From CAYRKT01 sp964425005 (GTDB taxonomy: Bacteria; Synergistota; Synergistia; CAYRKT01), in contig CAYRKT010000064.1 in NCBI GenBank assembly GCA_964425005.1, forward strand, positions 1-8,958: 8,958 bases of DNA. Reading direction: 5' to 3'. The stretch's first letter is position 1. The number at the start of each line of letters is the position of its first letter. Below the pieces are notes generated by a model. It was not told the DNA's origin, searched no databases, and worked only from the letters and a program-made list of their open reading frames with translations. The position numbers were made by a program, and so were the translations under genes. Of the stretch, positions 7,085 through 8,958 are shown piece by piece.

Positions 7085-7383
7085 AGCTCTTGGTGATATC
7101 CTGCGACGAGGCCTACAGGGAGGAGCTGATGGAGGGGCTTTGTTCCGTGGAGGGGCTGAGCTTCGAGATGGTGGAAGGGGTTAAGTGCAGGAGCTGCACC
7201 TCCATGCGCCTGGGCGACTCGGTATGGCCGGGCCACGACGTCCTCGTCCTGGCCGTCCTCGACAGGTGGGGGGAGGAGGAGATAAGGGCCATCTCCTCCC
7301 TCAAGAGGTCCATCGAGGCCAGGGCCCCCAGGGGTTCCCATCCCATCCGGGTCCTCTGCCTGGAGGCCGAGGAGGTCCCCTGA
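7081..7383 (+). CDS. Small PG0541-like (PII/ferredoxin-fold-like) transporter-associated protein with CxxC motif
   Basis: A 100-residue soluble protein with no signal peptide or membrane segment. It begins with a strand (MKLLVISCD) and a helix (EAYREELMEGL), then a loop with Cys36-x-x-Cys39, the motif GDSVWPGHDVLVLAVLD (residues 45-61, with Trp49-Pro50), a charged helix, and a last strand (PIRVLCLEAEEV). This order, the WPxxxxxxxxVV-like segment and a gene directly after an RND pump match what I recall of the PG0541 family of RND-transporter-associated proteins, whose fold resembles PII regulators. Similarity is from memory of the pattern, so family membership is likely but not certain; DUF3240 or CutA-like proteins are related alternatives. 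GTG 7081 overlaps the pump stop (GTGA), and GGGAGGT lies 8 bases upstream, so it is translated with the pump. A role sensing a metal, thiol or nucleotide and modulating the pump is inference. It is the last gene of the operon. Confidence 0.8.
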   Translation: MKLLVISCDEAYREELMEGLCSVEGLSFEMVEGVKCRSCTSMRLGDSVWPGHDVLVLAVLDRWGEEEIRAISSLKRSIEARAPRGSHPIRVLCLEAEEVP

Positions 7384-7482
7384 GGCGGTCCCGGCTCCCC
7401 CAGCGGCCCTTTCTACCCGACTGTTGTAAAATATGCTCTGCAGGATGCGGCTTCCCTCGCCGCGCGAAAGGGGCGTGGTCCT
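7384..7482 (+). promoter_or_regulatory. Intergenic region with AT-rich -10-like island before the NUDIX gene
   Basis: In this very GC-rich sequence, 7422-7437 (tgttgtaaaatatgct) stands out as AT-rich. It offers TAAAAT (7427-7432, five of six matches to -10) and TATGCT (7432-7437). No good -35 is visible at 16-18 bases; TTTCTA at 7410-7415 is the best and weak. Just after the preceding stop, CCGGCT...AGCGG (7392-7406) can form a bulged short hairpin followed by cccttt, a poor terminator candidate. A separate promoter for the NUDIX-nfo pair is plausible but weakly supported. Confidence 0.4.
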
Positions 7483-8082
7483 TTGGAGCCTTTCCTGGAG
7501 GCCCTGCGCAGGGTTTACCTCCTCTCCTCGGGTCGCTCGTTGACGGCCTTTCGAAGGAGCCCCTCTCCCAGGAAGGCCGCGGTGCTGGTGCCCTTCCTGC
7601 CGAGGGATGGCTCGCTGGATCTGCTCTTCACCCTTCGCGCCCAGGGGTTGGGCCTGCACGGGGGTCAGCTCTCCTTCCCGGGCGGCAGGCTGGAGAGGGG
7701 GGAATCTCCCCTCGGGTGTGCCCTCAGGGAGTCGGAGGAGGAGATAGGCCTGAGGCCCGAGGCCGTCTCCTTCCTGGGCTACATGAGGCCCCACAGGACC
7801 TACGTGAGCGGCTACCTGGTGCTGCCCGTCCTCGCCCGGGTGGAAGTCTCCTCCCAGGGCTCGTTTGAGCTGAACCCCTCAGAGGTCTCCCGCCTGGTCC
7901 TGTTCCCCCTGGGAAGGCTTCTGGAGCTGGAGCCCCGCATAAAGCCCTTCAGGTTCGGCGAGGAGTTGGGGTTTTACCCCGAGTACTCCCTGGACGGCCT
8001 GAGGCTCTGGGGTGCCACCGCCAGGATGGTCTACGAGCTGTGCGCCAGGGCCAGGAGGAGGGGCATGGATCGATGGGTCTAG
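7483..8082 (+). CDS. NUDIX hydrolase, probable CoA pyrophosphatase (NudL/YeaB-like)
   Basis: A 199-residue cytoplasmic protein. The NUDIX box spans residues 68-90, with Gly68, Glu74, Arg82-Glu83, Glu86-Glu87 and Gly89 in the expected spacing to bind the catalytic divalent metal. Just before it, HGGQLSFPGG (residues 59-68), preceded by LLFTLRAQGLGL, matches the extra signature of the CoA-hydrolysing NUDIX group. Members cleave CoA and acyl-CoAs to 3',5'-ADP and (acyl-)phosphopantetheine. Ser84 replaces the usual small or hydrophobic residue of the box (Ala in E. coli NudL), a mild change. The start is set at TTG 7483, the only good in-frame start between the upstream in-frame stop (7381) and the conserved domain; its ribosome binding site (aaagggg, 7467-7473) is weak, so expression may be low or the start may differ. 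It overlaps the nfo start by 10 bases. Specificity for CoA is inferred from the motif only. Confidence 0.87.
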   Translation: MEPFLEALRRVYLLSSGRSLTAFRRSPSPRKAAVLVPFLPRDGSLDLLFTLRAQGLGLHGGQLSFPGGRLERGESPLGCALRESEEEIGLRPEAVSFLGYMRPHRTYVSGYLVLPVLARVEVSSQGSFELNPSEVSRLVLFPLGRLLELEPRIKPFRFGEELGFYPEYSLDGLRLWGATARMVYELCARARRRGMDRWV

Positions 8083-8927
8083 TGGGGGCTCACATCTCCA
8101 CCTCCGGGGGGCTCTGGAGGGTCTTCCCCAGGGGCGAGTCGATAGGCTGCGAGGCGGTGCAGCTCTTCACCAAGAACCAGATCCAGTGGTTCGCCTCCCC
8201 CCTCTCCTGGAACGAGATCTACCTTTTCGAGCGAAGCTGGAGGGATAGCTCCATAGGGCCGGTGGTGGCCCACGCCTCCTACCTGATAAACCTCGCCTCT
8301 CCCGACGAGCCCCTGAGGCTCAAGAGCGTCAGGGCGATGGTCGAGGAGTTGATGAGGTGTCACCAGCTGGGGATCGACTCCATAGTGGTGCACCCGGGCT
8401 CCCACAGGGGGGCCGGAGAGGCGCTGGGGCTGAGACTAGCGGCCAGGTCCCTGGAGGAGGTGCTGTCCCGCACGGAGGAGCTTAAGGTCAGGGTGCTCCT
8501 GGAGACGACCGCCGGCCAGGGGTCCCAGCTGGGCTACAGGCTGGAGCAGATAAGGGACGTGATCTCCATGGTGGAGAGGGACGACTCCAGGAGGAGGCTT
8601 GGTGTGTGCCTGGACACGGCCCACCTCTTCGCCGCGGGCTACGACCTGGACGCGGAGGGGGGCTACGAGAGGCTGATCTGGAACGCCGAGAGGCTCTTCG
8701 GCCTCGAGGCCGTAGGCTGCGTCCACCTCAACGACTCGGACAGACCCCGCGGCTCCAGGATGGACCGGCACGCCCACATAGGGCAGGGACAGATGGGGCT
8801 CACCCCCTTCAGGGCCTTCCTCAACGACCCCCGCCTCGAGGAGGTCCCCATGGTCATCGAGACCCCCAAGGAGGACGACTGGGACAGGAAGAACATATTC
8901 CTCCTCAAGAAGCTCAGGGGCTTCTAG
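8073..8927 (+). CDS. nfo: Endonuclease IV (AP endonuclease)
   Basis: From ATG 8073 the product has 284 residues, almost exactly the E. coli Nfo length (285). The protein starts MGLVGAHISTSGG, the standard N-terminus. All nine metal ligands of the three-zinc site are visible: His67 (VVAHASYL), His107 (VVHPGSH), Glu144 (LLETTAGQG), Asp181 and His184 (CLDTAHLFAAGYD), His218 (VHLNDS), Asp231 and His233 (MDRHAHIGQG), and Glu263 (MVIETPKE). The enzyme cuts DNA 5' of abasic sites and trims blocked 3' ends in base excision repair. An upstream in-frame GTG at 8040 would add 11 polar residues not found in the family; ATG 8073 has GGAGGAGGGG (8054-8063) 9 bases before it, so I prefer the ATG. The first 10 bases overlap the end of the NUDIX gene, suggesting coupled translation and a shared transcript. 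Confidence 0.97.
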   Translation: MGLVGAHISTSGGLWRVFPRGESIGCEAVQLFTKNQIQWFASPLSWNEIYLFERSWRDSSIGPVVAHASYLINLASPDEPLRLKSVRAMVEELMRCHQLGIDSIVVHPGSHRGAGEALGLRLAARSLEEVLSRTEELKVRVLLETTAGQGSQLGYRLEQIRDVISMVERDDSRRRLGVCLDTAHLFAAGYDLDAEGGYERLIWNAERLFGLEAVGCVHLNDSDRPRGSRMDRHAHIGQGQMGLTPFRAFLNDPRLEEVPMVIETPKEDDWDRKNIFLLKKLRGF

Positions 8928-8938
8928 GGCGCAGCCCC
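8917..8938 (+). terminator. Hairpin across the nfo stop codon, weak terminator candidate
   Basis: GGGGCT (8917-8922) and AGCCCC (8933-8938) are perfect inverted repeats with a 10-base loop that includes the TAG stop. No T-run follows, so this is at best a weak or factor-assisted terminator, or chance pairing in GC-rich DNA. Confidence 0.2.
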
Positions 8939-8955
8939 CACGAGGTTGCGATCTC

Positions 8956-8958
8956 ATG
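8956..8958 (+). other. Possible start codon of the next gene, cut by the window edge
   Basis: The window ends with ATG, preceded by GAGGT (8942-8946) at 9 bases spacing. With no coding sequence visible this is only a suggestion; the 28 bases between the nfo stop and this ATG show no other signal apart from the hairpin. Confidence 0.2.

Noticed and set aside
7012..7794. 260-residue open frame on the - strand across the small protein and the NUDIX gene
   Set aside because: It is antisense to recognised coding genes, of low complexity and with no recognisable domain; high GC makes such stop-free stretches common.
8040..8072. GTG 8040 as the start of nfo
   Set aside because: It would add 11 polar residues before the conserved MxxVGAHIS start; ATG 8073 has a good ribosome binding site and gives the family length.
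1..8958. Mobile elements, CRISPR arrays, tRNA or rRNA genes
   Set aside because: No transposase or integrase frame, no regularly spaced repeats and no tRNA- or rRNA-like sequence was seen on reading through; nearly all bases are explained by the genes listed.

Overview
The window reads as a chromosomal segment of a GC-rich, diderm bacterium, with tightly packed genes all on the + strand. Arg is written very often as AGG and Ile often as ATA, which is unusual for GC-rich mesophiles and common in thermophilic lineages. A TolC-type outer membrane channel implies an outer membrane. From this I infer a Synergistota-like (Thermanaerovibrio-type) or similar deep-branching diderm. That assignment is an impression from codon style and gene content, not a database result.

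Layout. Bases 1-783 are the 3' part of a cyclic-di-GMP phosphodiesterase-type protein (end of a GAF domain, then HD-GYP). A 94-base gap (784-877) holds a small hairpin and a well-formed sigma-70 promoter. Its spacer is filled by a perfect 14-bp palindrome, the probable operator of the next gene's product. From 878 to 7383 runs a five-gene drug-efflux operon: TetR-family repressor, TolC-family outer membrane factor, periplasmic adaptor, RND (HAE-1 type) inner membrane pump, and a 100-residue PG0541-like/PII-like protein. Its genes overlap at TTGA or GTGA junctions or lie 2 bases apart, and each start has a strong GGAGGT-type ribosome binding site 7-9 bases upstream. A 99-base gap (7384-7482) has an AT-rich -10-like island. 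It is followed by an overlapping pair: a NUDIX hydrolase of the CoA-pyrophosphatase type and endonuclease IV (nfo). The last 31 bases hold a hairpin across the nfo stop and possibly the start codon of a further gene.

How the genes work together. The adaptor joins the inner membrane pump to the TolC-like channel, so the three genes specify a complete tripartite exporter. The TetR protein is encoded first in its own operon and probably represses the whole unit through the palindrome, with a ligand (perhaps a pump substrate) relieving repression. The small final protein is a candidate regulator or accessory of the pump; it carries a CxxC motif near the place where PII-like proteins have their T-loop. 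NUDIX and endonuclease IV form a separate nucleotide-metabolism and DNA-repair pair.

I see no clearly undescribed system. The most rewarding items are the small CxxC protein linked to the pump, the promoter/operator that overrules the longest-ORF start of the TetR gene, and the Asn substitutions in the pump's proton-relay positions.
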